Shown: positions 43,519-52,826, counted from the first letter of the stretch. The stretch is 64,000 nucleotides of DNA from DSWT01 sp035420085 (GCA_035420085.1 DAOLUH010000003.1:1-64000), one strand, 5' to 3'. Notes: generated from the sequence alone by a model not told the origin. Numbers and translations: made by a program.

Positions 43519-43914
43519 ATGGACAGGAGTGCCGCCGAGACGTTAATCCGCCAGTATTGCCAAAGTTGGCTTGCGCAAGATAGGGCGCTTTTCTTGAGCA
43601 CATTGTCGCCCAATATCCAGGTGGCGGAGTGTTATGGCCCCCTTTATTGGGGAATTGATGAAGTGAGGTGCTGGTTTGACGACTGGCACAGTGGACCAGG
43701 GAAGGGCAAGGTCATCCGCTGGGACATCTTGACGTTGCTGTACGATGAACAGCAAAATATAGCTGTCGTGGAATGGGACTTTGAGTGTATGTATGCTGGT
43801 AACCTGGGTTCATTCCTGGGGGCAAGCGTGGTCTGTTTTGATGAAACAAAGATAACGCGCATTCACGAATACAAGATGGAGAAAGCGCAGTATCGTCTCT
43901 ACAATCACCGGTAA
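43519..43914 (+). CDS. NTF2/SnoaL-like protein
   Basis: 131 residues. 'AETLIRQYCQSWLAQDRALFLSTLSP' followed by a 'GIDEVRCWFDDW' helix, and strands ending in 'ITRIHEYKMEKAQYRLY', are typical of the SnoaL-like NTF2 fold. These are often small hydrolases or isomerases; no catalytic residues are certain. AGGAGG precedes the ATG. Confidence 0.75.
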   Translation: MDRSAAETLIRQYCQSWLAQDRALFLSTLSPNIQVAECYGPLYWGIDEVRCWFDDWHSGPGKGKVIRWDILTLLYDEQQNIAVVEWDFECMYAGNLGSFLGASVVCFDETKITRIHEYKMEKAQYRLYNHR

Positions 43915-44251
43915 GGTGATGTCTTTGCAGCACGTCAGGCGTTGTCTGAGGACGTTGAGAAGAAGAAAAAATATATCGGTGGCTTCCCGACGGTCGCTGG
44001 CTTTTGCTCGTAGATCGTGATTATCATCCATACAGCGTCGATACGTATGCTCTGCATACCCCTCTCCTCCTCAACATGGATCGAGTCCACGGCTGAGTGG
44101 ATGCAACGCACTACCTGGCGAACATTTATGGTGAAGTTTGACAGCCCTTCCTTAACCTGCTGCAGGTGAGTTGTAGCCTGGTAGCCCGTTTTGGTCTACG
44201 CATACGAACGGTTATAATGTCAGCAAGCACGATGAAAGAGCGAGATCATCA
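43915..44251. other. Non-coding stretch
   Basis: 337 bases between the NTF2-like and ICMT-like genes. No gene, RNA fold or repeat recognised. Short open frames on the minus strand have no coding character. Confidence 0.5.
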
Positions 44252-44941
44252 ATGCTCAAGTTCATTGGGAGAAGAATCATACAAAATATCGCTGCGTTGG
44301 CTGCGTTGGGCGCATTGTTCTTCATACTCGCCGGGACGATCAGGGTGTGGGGCTTTTGGGTCTACGTGGCAACTGTCCTGGGGTATCAAATCATCAGCTT
44401 GTTGATCATTGTGCCCAAGCATCCTGAATACATCGAATTAGCCAACGTGCGCAAGACAGCACACACCGATGCAAAAAAGTGGGATCGTGTTGTAGTCTTG
44501 GCCGTGTTGGGCGCTACCTATGTGATGTATGCTTTGGCCGCCTTTGATGTGGGGCGGCTGCATGTGAGCCAACTCCCTGTGCTATTGACTGTAGTGGGAA
44601 TAGTGGCCTACGTTGTGGCCAGTGCCTTGAATCAATGGGCTATGCTGCACAATCCGCACTTTGAAAGAGAAGTCAGGATCCAAACAGATCGGAATCACGT
44701 AGTGATGACCGGCGGCCCCTATCGCTATGTGCGCCATCCTGGTTATTTGGGCAGCGTGGTGGGCTTTGTAAGCTTTCCGCTCGTCGTGGGGTCAGGCATC
44801 GCGTTATTGGGTTCAGTCCTTTGTATAGCCGGTATGATCGTACGCACCTATCTTGAGGATGGGACGTTGAGCCAGGAGTTAGCTGGCTATGCAGAATATG
44901 CCCGGACTGTGCGCTACCGGCTGCTACCGTATGTGTGGTAA
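44252..44941 (+). CDS. Isoprenylcysteine carboxyl methyltransferase-like membrane protein
   Basis: 229 residues, about five membrane helices. The SAM-binding signature TGGPYRYVRHPGYLG is followed by a membrane helix and an RTYLEDGTLSQELAGYAEYA segment, the usual C-terminus of the ICMT/PEMT family. Bacterial members methylate small molecules or lipids; the substrate is unknown. It is the last plus-strand cargo gene. Confidence 0.85.
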   Translation: MLKFIGRRIIQNIAALAALGALFFILAGTIRVWGFWVYVATVLGYQIISLLIIVPKHPEYIELANVRKTAHTDAKKWDRVVVLAVLGATYVMYALAAFDVGRLHVSQLPVLLTVVGIVAYVVASALNQWAMLHNPHFEREVRIQTDRNHVVMTGGPYRYVRHPGYLGSVVGFVSFPLVVGSGIALLGSVLCIAGMIVRTYLEDGTLSQELAGYAEYARTVRYRLLPYVW

Positions 44942-45031
44942 TAGCATTCGTTGTCGTAATAACGCGGCTATGACCACAGCCATCAGCAAGGAAACGCACC
45001 CCATCAGGTCGCTGATCGGCTAAAACAAAGA

Positions 45032-45063
45032 AAAAGACCCCGTGTCGTAACACAGGGTCTTTT
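45032..45063. terminator. Bidirectional terminator between convergent genes
   Basis: Stem AAAAGACCC/GGGTCTTTT with inner GTGT/ACAC and loop CGTA. T-rich tails lie on both sides (TTTTAC on plus, TTTTTCTTTG on minus). A close copy of the left arm ('gaaaaagaccccgtgtcgtaac') occurs at the end of the STAND gene (41948-41971). Confidence 0.8.
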
Positions 45064-45121
45064 ACATATGGGCAACCAGTGGTCGCCAGGTTGGGCAGAA
45101 ACCTCAGCGTAACCCTAAAGG

Positions 45122-45547
45122 TTACGACTCGTCGGGCAACATAATCGTCACCACCGGCTCGCCGTGGTCACCAGGGCCGGTAACCAGTTTGAGCGTCAGG
45201 TAGTGGCGTCGCCCGTGATCCAGCAACAGCGTGTACAGCAATTCCGTGCCGCTGTGGTCAGCGCCGCGAATGGCACAGTAGGCCATCCACAGGACGTCGT
45301 ACAAGCGCCCCTCGACGGTCTGCCAGGCGCGGTAGCGGCGTGGAATGTCTTCCACCAGCGCCCACACCGCGGTGGTGAGAGCCACCGGCCAGACGAAGCC
45401 GGCCTCGCGCGCCAACTCCGACACGTCCACGAGGACGCCGTCTTCCAAGGCTTGGGCACGGGTGTACGTGTAGATCACCGGCATTTCCAGGTCTGCCACT
45501 GCGGGGACAGCGGCATCTAACAGTGGGAGTTGATTCAGAGTAGACAT
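45122..45547 (-). CDS. DUF6573-like protein
   Basis: 141 residues from the ATG at 45547 (GAGGAGG five bases upstream). 'MPVIYTYTRAQALEDGVLVDVSELAREAGF' is the characteristic start of a family found on plasmids and phages, recalled as DUF6573. Function unknown. It follows the methylase-helicase gene by ten bases and its stop lies in a GTAACC/GGTTAC hairpin. Confidence 0.7.
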   Translation of the reverse strand: MSTLNQLPLLDAAVPAVADLEMPVIYTYTRAQALEDGVLVDVSELAREAGFVWPVALTTAVWALVEDIPRRYRAWQTVEGRLYDVLWMAYCAIRGADHSGTELLYTLLLDHGRRHYLTLKLVTGPGDHGEPVVTIMLPDES

Positions 45548-45557
45548 CGCGGCCTCC

Positions 45558-48500
45558 TCAGAACATTCCCAACTGCTGCACGTTGAGACCGACATCGCTC
45601 AACTGCTGCACGACGCGCTGCTGCCGCCGTTCCTGACGCTGCTGCGCCTTGGCGACCTCACGGGCGCGCTGCGCTTCCCACAGATGCCGCACCTGGTCGG
45701 CATTGATGACCGGCAAGCGCGGGCTGACCGCGGTGGGGCTGCCCAGGGGACTGCCGGTTTCAGGCCGCGCCTCGGCAAAGAGCGCCTTCAGGTCGGGCAA
45801 CGCTTGGTCGGCGAGTACTGCGCGGGCCAACTCGGTGAGGAAGTTCTCCCCATCGTCGGGCACGATTGCGCCGCCCACCTCGTCGCCGTAGAGCAACTGC
45901 GCGGCTTTCATCTTTTTGCCGATCAATCTGAGCGCCTGTTCTTCCAGCGTTCCGGTATACGAGGTGAAGATGATCTTGACCGGCTTGGTTTGTCCCAAGC
46001 GCCACACGCGACGCATCGCCTGCCAGAGGCCATAGAGATCATAGTCCATCTCAAAAAACACGATGGTACAGAAATGCACCAGATCGAGCCCCGTCTCGAC
46101 CAGCTTGGGGTTGCAGATCAAGGCATCCAACCCCGGCGCGTGGCGGTTGACCCAGGCTTCGCGCTTGCGGGTGTCCACGTTGGCGTAGAGTACCTCGGCG
46201 CGCAACTGCCCACGGCGTAACACCGCCTGCAAGCGCGGCTGGATGTCGCGGGTGGCCGTCTGGCGCACGAAGACCAGCGTCTTGCGCCCTACCGCTTTCT
46301 CGGCCTTGACGAAATCCACCAACCAGGCTTCTTTGGGCAAGCATTCGTTGCCGTTAGGCACGTACACCACTTCACCCGTAGAACTGGTCGTGGCATCCAC
46401 TCCAGCGACGATCTCCGGCAACTCCATAAACGCGGTCACGTCGATGACGTTGCCATCGTCGTCACGGCGCTGCTTCGCCACGACTTCCGGGCGGAAGGCA
46501 GAGTTGGGCCGCGAGAGCGACCATTGCAGCCACGTGGACAGCCAACTGGGGTACTGCCGCGCTTGCAAGCGCAGCGCCCCTTCCATCCGCTGGTACTGCC
46601 CGGCTTGTTCCGGCGTCATTACCAGGGGCAACGCTTCCTCGCGGTAGGCCGGGAGGCCCACACCGAGGTCTTTGAGGGACAGGAAAATCGCGTGATCCAC
46701 GATCTGCGAGAGGATCGCCGGGGAGACGCCGGGCTTCTCGGTGACGGTAACGTGGCCGCGCCGGGTGGCGTTGAAGCTCCCGAACTCGGTGCTGTCGTCG
46801 TCGGTAGCGCCCTTCGTCCCATACTGCCGCGTCTCCAGCACGCCGTACCTGGCCGCCCACTGCTTCTCCCCGGTGAAGGGGAACGCCGCGCGTACCTGGG
46901 GGAACAGGCGGTAGAAGAGGTAGAAGACCGAAGTGGACTTCCCCCCGTAGACGGTGCCCGTCATCCCCAAATGATACTGCGTTGCAGTAATCAAGTGGTG
47001 GAAGGCGCGGCCCCGGTCGCTGTCCTTGCTGCGGAACTGATGCACCTCGTCGGCGATCAGCAGCTTGAAGACGTGGCGGCACTTGCGGCGCAGGTAGTCG
47101 GCGATGGGCCAACGACGGAACTGATCCCCAAACTCGAACAACGCGCAGGTACAACGCGGCGCGTGCTCGTGTTCGATGTCCCAGATCCACGTGGGCTGGC
47201 CGTCATCGTCACGCAGCTTACTGCCTTGCGCATCCCGCGCCCAGCCTACGTGAGGCCGGTCGCAGTGGTGCGGCTGTTGGTCGAACAGCTTGGGCGACAA
47301 CAGCCAGCCATTGCGCCCGACCTGGAGTTGCCCACAGTTGGGGCACACCGGGACGGGCGTGGCGATGTCCAACGCCGCTTTGTGCAGACGTTCCACCGTG
47401 GCGCGTTGCTGTGCCAGGGCAGTCTCGTCGCCGGTTTCACGGGCTTTGCTCAACGCAACACGCGCTTCTTTGTACGCACGTATCGCCTTGCGAAAGCGTT
47501 CCCGCTGCACCAGCGCCGGGTCCGGCTCTTCCTCGTCACGGTGCGGCTTAGGACGCAGCAGCCGGTAGCGCGTGGCCGTGGCTCCGCGCCAGCCCGATCC
47601 CAGCTTGGCGCTGGTCTCAGAGATGACGACGATGGCCTTGTTGCCCAAGCGCCCGGCCTGCCAATCGGCGACGAACTCGCGTGCATCGTTGATGTCGTGA
47701 GGGTCGCCATTGCGTCCCACCTTGCGCAGCTCGCGCACCTGCACGCCAGGGATGACCTCGGCGGCCTCGCGCAGCCACTTCTCCACCAGGTGTGGCGGAC
47801 CGACGACCAGCGCGGGATAGGCGTTGAGTGCGTCGATGGTCGCCAGGCCAACTGTTGTTTTGCCTACCCCCATTTCTCCTTGCAAGAGTGCATTTTTATG
47901 CGCTTTCAATGTGCGCGTCAACGCAATGGCGATGTGCTTCTGCACCGGCAGCAATCCGGCTTCGGCCTGGCCCGGCAGCGCCGCGCGGTTCTTGCCCAGC
48001 GTGCTCAAGTGCTGCCATTCCGCCGCCGTCGGCTTCAGATCGTAGCGCGGGGGGTGCTTCAGGATTTCGGCAGCGATTTCCTCGCCGTAGTCTTCCATAA
48101 AGGCAGTCAGCCCGGCCACGTCGTCGAGTACCTGCACACCATCGGCAGACACGACGCCCACCGTGGTCGTGAAACGGTCGCGGCGGATGGTGATCACGTC
48201 GCCCTTCTCCGTCTCCTCGGTGGACACGTCCTGTGTCTTGCGCACGCGGCCCTTGACCAGCAGCCGCTGCCCGTCCTTGCGGATGAGCAACGTGCCCATC
48301 AGCCCGGAGGCCATCAGCATCGCCACGTGCCCTTTCTTGAGGGGGATCGGGGGGCAGAAAGGGGTCTGGCTCTGCGGTTGCAGCGCCTGGCGCAGCACCT
48401 CCGGCCAGTCCAGGGCATAGCCCAAGGCCACCTGCTCGCGGTCGCTGAGGTCGATACGCACACACTTGGCTTTGACCGGTGCAGGTGGCAACTCACGTTG

Positions 48501-49142
48501 CCAACGCTCCGGCGGTGCGGCCAACGGCGGCAGATCGGCGTCGCGCAAGGCGCGCAGGATGTCCAGGCTTTCCTCGGTCGGGGTGCTGTAGGGCTTGCGC
48601 CGCGCCAGCACCACGACTTGCTTGAAGCGTTCGTACTCGCCGTCAGGAAAACGGCGCACCACGATGTTTTCGAAGTGGCCGGACAACAGCCGGGCCACGT
48701 CGCGGTAGCCCAACAGGTGTTGGGGCACGATGTAGACCAAGACTCCGCCGTAGACCAGTGTGGGCAGCGCGGTGCGCAGGAACTCGATTTCCAGTCGCTT
48801 GTTGTCGCCGTCCAAATCGGTATCATACGGGGCATTTAGCCACAATAACGATACCGACTCCTTGCTCACCCGTGTGGCTTGCCAGGCGGTGTTGTGGACC
48901 TTGTCCAGCACCGTCGCGGCGCGTTCAGCCCGCTTGGGGCTGAGTTCGACGCCCCAGGTTTGCACCGGGCCGCCAAGGGTGGCCGCCAGGTGCGCGGCAG
49001 CGACGCCTTCGCCGCAGCAGGGATCAAGGAGCCGCCACATTTTGTCCCCTTGCGGGGCCTGTAGCCATTCCGCGATGAGCGCGGTGACACTGGGTGGGGT
49101 CGCGAAGAACCCCAACACTTCAGCATTGATCAGTCGAGCCAT
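45558..49142 (-). CDS. N6-methylase and SNF2-like helicase fusion
   Basis: 1,194 residues from the ATG eight bases after GGAGG. The N-terminal ~200 residues are a SAM-dependent methylase (LDPCCGEGVAAAHLA near residue 40; LLWLNAPYD near 104, an N-A-P-Y version of NPPY), resembling DUF6094. The helicase has Walker A GEMGVGKTT near 424, DEVH (LIADEVHQF) near 696, and VWRLGQTK near 1,044. Four cysteines (CPNCGQ...) form a probable zinc insert. Phage P1 DarB has a comparable methylase-helicase layout and protects DNA from type I restriction; a similar role here is inferred. Confidence 0.82.
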   Translation of the reverse strand: MARLINAEVLGFFATPPSVTALIAEWLQAPQGDKMWRLLDPCCGEGVAAAHLAATLGGPVQTWGVELSPKRAERAATVLDKVHNTAWQATRVSKESVSLLWLNAPYDTDLDGDNKRLEIEFLRTALPTLVYGGVLVYIVPQHLLGYRDVARLLSGHFENIVVRRFPDGEYERFKQVVVLARRKPYSTPTEESLDILRALRDADLPPLAAPPERWQRELPPAPVKAKCVRIDLSDREQVALGYALDWPEVLRQALQPQSQTPFCPPIPLKKGHVAMLMASGLMGTLLIRKDGQRLLVKGRVRKTQDVSTEETEKGDVITIRRDRFTTTVGVVSADGVQVLDDVAGLTAFMEDYGEEIAAEILKHPPRYDLKPTAAEWQHLSTLGKNRAALPGQAEAGLLPVQKHIAIALTRTLKAHKNALLQGEMGVGKTTVGLATIDALNAYPALVVGPPHLVEKWLREAAEVIPGVQVRELRKVGRNGDPHDINDAREFVADWQAGRLGNKAIVVISETSAKLGSGWRGATATRYRLLRPKPHRDEEEPDPALVQRERFRKAIRAYKEARVALSKARETGDETALAQQRATVERLHKAALDIATPVPVCPNCGQLQVGRNGWLLSPKLFDQQPHHCDRPHVGWARDAQGSKLRDDDGQPTWIWDIEHEHAPRCTCALFEFGDQFRRWPIADYLRRKCRHVFKLLIADEVHQFRSKDSDRGRAFHHLITATQYHLGMTGTVYGGKSTSVFYLFYRLFPQVRAAFPFTGEKQWAARYGVLETRQYGTKGATDDDSTEFGSFNATRRGHVTVTEKPGVSPAILSQIVDHAIFLSLKDLGVGLPAYREEALPLVMTPEQAGQYQRMEGALRLQARQYPSWLSTWLQWSLSRPNSAFRPEVVAKQRRDDDGNVIDVTAFMELPEIVAGVDATTSSTGEVVYVPNGNECLPKEAWLVDFVKAEKAVGRKTLVFVRQTATRDIQPRLQAVLRRGQLRAEVLYANVDTRKREAWVNRHAPGLDALICNPKLVETGLDLVHFCTIVFFEMDYDLYGLWQAMRRVWRLGQTKPVKIIFTSYTGTLEEQALRLIGKKMKAAQLLYGDEVGGAIVPDDGENFLTELARAVLADQALPDLKALFAEARPETGSPLGSPTAVSPRLPVINADQVRHLWEAQRAREVAKAQQRQERRQQRVVQQLSDVGLNVQQLGMF

Positions 49143-49206
49143 TGTACATACCTCCATCGGTTTAGATTTGCAGATTTGTTGATTTGCAGATTGATGATCG
49201 GCCAAT

Positions 49207-49255
49207 GGAGGACGCACTGTACATTCCCACCTGGGGAATGCACGGTGCATCCCCC
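49207..49255 (-). promoter_or_regulatory. Nested gap hairpin before the methylase-helicase gene
   Basis: Outer GGACGCAC/GTGCATCC (49210-49217, 49245-49252) and inner CATTCCC/GGGAATG (49222-49228, 49234-49240). Confidence 0.75.
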
Positions 49256-49272
49256 GGGGTGTAAGATTACGC

Positions 49273-50406
49273 TTACAACGTCTCAGGAATCACGAAGGCA
49301 GGATCGTCGCGGAGCAGTCCCGCGATCAAGTCCAGCCATTGTTCGTCGGCGGTGAGGGCATAGGCTGCACCCACGTCCCCACCATACAAGCAGCGGCGTA
49401 CCAGGCCCAGGTCGTCACCGACCTCACGCAACTTGCCGCCCCACTGCGCCGGCACGCCGATCGGTAACACGGCGCTGAGCCGCGCGGCGAAGGCAGCGTT
49501 GACCGCGGCTGCGTCCAGACCCGGCGGAGTGACCAGGTAAGCCCACTCCTCCACGTCGGCAGCGCAGGCGCGGCGTTCTACGATCTGCATCCGCAGCAGG
49601 CCCGTGTCGGCGTCCACGCTGGCGGTGTAGGTGGCGTAGTTATGCGAGGAGACCACCGTGGCGTGAGTCTGGTGCGCTTCCAGGGTCAGCTTGCGCTGGT
49701 GCATCGTGTTCAACGATCCCCAGATGCTCCGCGCCGCCGTCTTGTGCCCTACCAGGCTCAAGTACACGAGCGCATTGGTATGCGGGTCGATGGCGTAGCC
49801 GATGACGGGCAAGCGCACTTCTCCGTTGGCGATGTAGGCCGTCTGCGTGGGCAAACCCTCCGGTGTGAGCCAGGGGTAGGCCACCCGTTCGACGTACAGT
49901 GCCGCGGGATACCAGGGCGCACCCGCCTGGGCCAACGCCAGCCGTACCTGGTACAACACATCGACAGCATTCCAGCGGTCGGGCAAGATCAGCTTCCCTT
50001 CCCAGACCGGCGTACCGTCCATTGTCTCCGTCGTCAGGTTGTCACCGGCGTAAACCGCGACCAGCCCGTTGAGCGGGTTGACCACGGCCACACCGGGTGT
50101 GGGTACCATCGGCAGGGGGCACACGACGTCTTGCGCCGCTTCAACCAGCGTGTAGAGGCCCGCGTAGGAAAGCTGCGGGTACTGGTAGTGACGGATGTCG
50201 GTGTAGCCGGCGAGGCCCCACGGCGTCTGGAGATACTGACGGTAGTTGCGGTAGACGCGCTCGGTGCGTTCTGGGATCAGCGGCAAGCCGGGGAACGGAT
50301 TCGTCACGCTGCACAGCAGCGTAGCTTCCGGTTGCTGCGCCAGATAGCGCCGCAACTCGGTCAACAACGGATTCACATCTTCTTGAAAGGTCAGTACAGG
50401 GTTCAT
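49273..50406 (-). CDS. Hypothetical element protein
   Basis: 377 residues after AGGAG. No domain recognised. It has mixed alpha/beta composition, no signal peptide or membrane segment, and a repeated tendency to 'YxxxxYPQLSYAGLYTLVEAA'-like amphipathic segments. One motif pair (SSHNYATYTASVD) might be a domain boundary. It sits between the clamp and methylase-helicase genes, which suggests a role in DNA metabolism, but this is context only. Confidence 0.7.
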   Translation of the reverse strand: MNPVLTFQEDVNPLLTELRRYLAQQPEATLLCSVTNPFPGLPLIPERTERVYRNYRQYLQTPWGLAGYTDIRHYQYPQLSYAGLYTLVEAAQDVVCPLPMVPTPGVAVVNPLNGLVAVYAGDNLTTETMDGTPVWEGKLILPDRWNAVDVLYQVRLALAQAGAPWYPAALYVERVAYPWLTPEGLPTQTAYIANGEVRLPVIGYAIDPHTNALVYLSLVGHKTAARSIWGSLNTMHQRKLTLEAHQTHATVVSSHNYATYTASVDADTGLLRMQIVERRACAADVEEWAYLVTPPGLDAAAVNAAFAARLSAVLPIGVPAQWGGKLREVGDDLGLVRRCLYGGDVGAAYALTADEQWLDLIAGLLRDDPAFVIPETL

Positions 50407-50460
50407 CAGTTCAACTCCTAGATCAGATATGGTGAATTGAATAGAGAATCAGCGGAAACA

Positions 50461-50510
50461 GAATCAGCGAATACAGAATTGGCGATGAAGCAGCGTTCAT
50501 TCGCTGATTC
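50461..50510 (-). repeat. 12-bp inverted repeat in a spacer of 'gaatcagcg' words
   Basis: GAATCAGCGAAT (50461-50472) and ATTCGCTGATTC (50499-50510). It is made from the same degenerate words that fill chromosomal spacers at 26420-26470 and 30000-30115. Confidence 0.8.
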
Positions 50511-50544
50511 ATCGATTCGCCCATTCACTGATTCGCTTCTTCGC

Positions 50545-51681
50545 TCATTCGCTTTTTCGCTCATTCGCCGTCAACTGCATCGGCATCACCACGTGGACAT
50601 AAGAATCCACATCGGCCAGCCCAATGACACCTGGTTGGAGGGCGTTGTTGAAACGCAGCCCCACCAACGAAGTGTCCAACGCGGCCAACGCCTCGATGAG
50701 GAAGTCCACGCGGAAGGCAATGTCCAGCGCCGGTCCCTGGTGAGTGACCACCGGCACGACCGTACTGCCATTGCCGCCCGTGTCGGACTCTGCTGTCACC
50801 GTCAGGCCGGCGTCGTCCAGGTGCAGACGCACCAGGCCGCCCACATCGCGGGCAAAGATGCGCGCCCGTTGGCAGGCGTGGAGCACCGCCGCGCGTTCCA
50901 GCATCGCCTCCGTCGCCGTACTGCTGGGAATCACCGCCCGATAGTTGGGGTAGGTCCCGGCCAGGGCTTGGGACACGATGCTCGTCGCGCCAAAGTGCAG
51001 CGCCAGGCGGTCGCGCAAGTCGGTAATTGCCAGCCGCACTGTACCTTCCCGTCCCAACAGCCGTTGCACCTCGGCCAAGACCGGCGCGGGGATCAGGATG
51101 TCAAAGGGCGCGGCCACCGGTGTAGCCAGTGGGATGCGCGCTTCGGACAGCCGGAAGCCATCCACGGCGGCCAACGTGAGCGTCTGGCCCGCGAACTGCG
51201 CCAGCACTGCGGTCAACACCGGATGCGCGGCATCGTCTGACGCGGCGAAGGCCACGCGGGTCAGGGCCGTGCGCAGATCCGCGGCTTCGACTTCCACACT
51301 GTCGGCATCGGGTTCGGGCAAGAGCGGGAAAGATGTCGCGTCCAGGCCGCGAAAGCGCGCGCTGGCCGGGTCACCGGTCACGGACAACGTGAGAGACGTG
51401 GCGTCCAGTGTCAACTCCGAGGTCGTGCCGGGGGGCAGCGTCTTGATCCACTCGCTGAAGGCCAGCGCGGGGACGGTGACGCGCCCGGGGTCCGTGACCA
51501 CGGCGGGAATCCGCTGGACGATGTGCCACTCCAGGTTACTGGCCGCGAGGGTCAGCGTGTCGTTCGTGGCATCCAACAAGACATGGCCCAGAATGGGCAT
51601 TGCCGTTGCACGGGGAGACGCGGCGCGTCCCACCCGGCTCAGGCCGGCGCTCAAGGTTTCGTTCACACAGGTCAGTTGCAT
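50545..51681 (-). CDS. dnaN: DNA polymerase III sliding clamp (element copy)
   Basis: 378 residues from the ATG after GGAGG; a 40-codon extension upstream is leader sequence. Three beta-clamp domains can be followed: MQLTCVNETLSAGLSRVGRA, the 'AVDGFRLSEARI' signature at the second, and 'NALQPGVIGLADVDSYVHVVMPMQL' at the C-terminus, which holds the usual P-M-x-L region. It encircles DNA and tethers polymerases. An element-encoded clamp implies its own replication steps or recruitment of the host polymerase. Confidence 0.92.
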   Translation of the reverse strand: MQLTCVNETLSAGLSRVGRAASPRATAMPILGHVLLDATNDTLTLAASNLEWHIVQRIPAVVTDPGRVTVPALAFSEWIKTLPPGTTSELTLDATSLTLSVTGDPASARFRGLDATSFPLLPEPDADSVEVEAADLRTALTRVAFAASDDAAHPVLTAVLAQFAGQTLTLAAVDGFRLSEARIPLATPVAAPFDILIPAPVLAEVQRLLGREGTVRLAITDLRDRLALHFGATSIVSQALAGTYPNYRAVIPSSTATEAMLERAAVLHACQRARIFARDVGGLVRLHLDDAGLTVTAESDTGGNGSTVVPVVTHQGPALDIAFRVDFLIEALAALDTSLVGLRFNNALQPGVIGLADVDSYVHVVMPMQLTANERKSE

Positions 51682-51716
51682 GGTTGAGCCTCCTTGCTCA
51701 TATAGAATGGTGGCAA

Positions 51717-51759
51717 GGTGGCGCACATATCTCCCCTGGCGGGGAAACGGTGTGCCTCC
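51717..51759 (-). promoter_or_regulatory. Nested gap hairpin in the dnaN leader
   Basis: Outer arms GCGCACA/TGTGCC with flanking GG/CC and a bulge; inner CTCCCC/GGGGA. A member of the element's hairpin family, less perfect than others. Confidence 0.6.
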
Positions 51760-51845
51760 CTGCCGGGGAAAAGACAGATTCTGCGAAAAGCAGAGCCGCA
51801 CGCAGCGCGGTTCTGCGGAGAGATAGGGGGAAAGGGAAAAGGCCA

Positions 51846-51872
51846 GGGAAGCGGATATGAAATCCGCTTCCC
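51846..51872 (-). terminator. Hairpin after the DUF3307-like gene
   Basis: Perfect 11-bp stem GGGAAGCGGAT/ATCCGCTTCCC with a five-base loop, followed on the minus strand by TGGCCTTTTCCC. Located 54 bases beyond the stop of the gene at 51926. Confidence 0.6.
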
Positions 51873-51925
51873 TTACGGATGGGCGACAATATGTCGCAAG
51901 GTAATCACGTTGCTGGGCAACGCAA

Positions 51926-52378
51926 TCACCACGGAGTAGGCCAATACGCGGAAAAATACAGCAACAGGATCAACAACACGTGGCTCAGTTGATCGAACAG
52001 CGGGCCGCGCCAGTCGTCCAGGCCAAATTTGTCGGCGGCGTCGACAAAGGTATGGGTAATTGTACCCACTAGCAGACCGGGTAGACCACCCACAAGCAAG
52101 CCTGGCCAGCCTCCGGCGATGAAGCCGTGATAGGCCAGCGTCCGCCACTCGTGGCGAGCCTTGCCTGAAGCGGTCGTACTGCTCTGCGCCGTGAAGTCGC
52201 AGAACAGATGGACAGCGATGGCCCAAGCCAGCGGGTGATGTACCCCGGCTAACAACGACACCAGCGGCAACAGCGCACCCACAAACTTGCCCCACTGCCA
52301 CCATTGCCAGCGTGACAAACGGGGTAAGTGCAACCAGTAAACAGCGAACAACTTGGGGAAACGTGTGATGACAGACAT
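51926..52378 (-). CDS. DUF3307-like membrane protein
   Basis: 150 residues from the ATG at 52378 (AAGGAG). Membrane segments are at residues 30-50, 55-70, 90-115 and 130-148. 'HLFCDFTAQ' followed by 'LAYHGFIAG' and 'THTFVDAADKFG' has the spaced histidine/aspartate pattern of DUF3307, which might bind metal. Function unknown. Confidence 0.6.
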   Translation of the reverse strand: MSVITRFPKLFAVYWLHLPRLSRWQWWQWGKFVGALLPLVSLLAGVHHPLAWAIAVHLFCDFTAQSSTTASGKARHEWRTLAYHGFIAGGWPGLLVGGLPGLLVGTITHTFVDAADKFGLDDWRGPLFDQLSHVLLILLLYFSAYWPTPW

Positions 52379-52411
52379 TTTTTCTCCTTGCGGGTCTTGG
52401 GATTGGTGCAA

Positions 52412-52459
52412 GGAGACGTAACGGCAGCTTTCCCTGGGTGCAGGGAGCGTTACGTCTCC
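52412..52459 (-). promoter_or_regulatory. Nested gap hairpin before the DUF3307-like gene
   Basis: Perfect 12-bp outer stem GGAGACGTAACG/CGTTACGTCTCC (52412-52423, 52448-52459) and an inner TCCCTG/CAGGGA stem. It lies 18 bases after the stop of the gene whose end is at 52494, counted from 52459 outward. Confidence 0.85.
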
Positions 52460-52493
52460 CTGCGGGGAAAACACAGTGATACTCAGGTGTTAC

Positions 52494-52826
52494 TCAGTAA
52501 TCGTCACAGGTTTGCAGTTGCGCCCGTTGCTCACGACGGATGCGGAAACGCAGCTTGCGTTCCAGCATCTCCGCCATTGCGGGCAAGGCGTCAACCACGG
52601 CTTCAGCAATCAGCCGATCTAGGACGCCGGCCGGTAAGTGACATTGCGCTAACCGGTCAGCCACCAGGTCTTCCCAATGGGGTGGTACAGAGGTTGGCAG
52701 TGTCGGCGTCTCCGCCGTGGCGAGGCTGTCCAGCCAGGTTTCCAGCGCCGTCGGTTCGTCATCGGCTAACGTCGCACCCGATGACCGCGCACGCCAGTCA
52801 CCTTGTGAAGCGGCGGTAGCGTTCAT
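52494..52826 (-). CDS. Hypothetical protein coupled to radC
   Basis: 110 residues. The start overlaps the radC stop (ATGA) and is preceded by GGAGG. It is acidic in the first half and basic in the second (ERKLRFRIRREQRAQL), with a predicted helix. No domain recognised. Confidence 0.65.
   Translation of the reverse strand: MNATAASQGDWRARSSGATLADDEPTALETWLDSLATAETPTLPTSVPPHWEDLVADRLAQCHLPAGVLDRLIAEAVVDALPAMAEMLERKLRFRIRREQRAQLQTCDDY

Noticed and set aside
46524..48839. 771-residue plus-strand frame
   Set aside because: Antisense to the methylase-helicase gene, whose Walker, DEVH and methylase motifs are clear.
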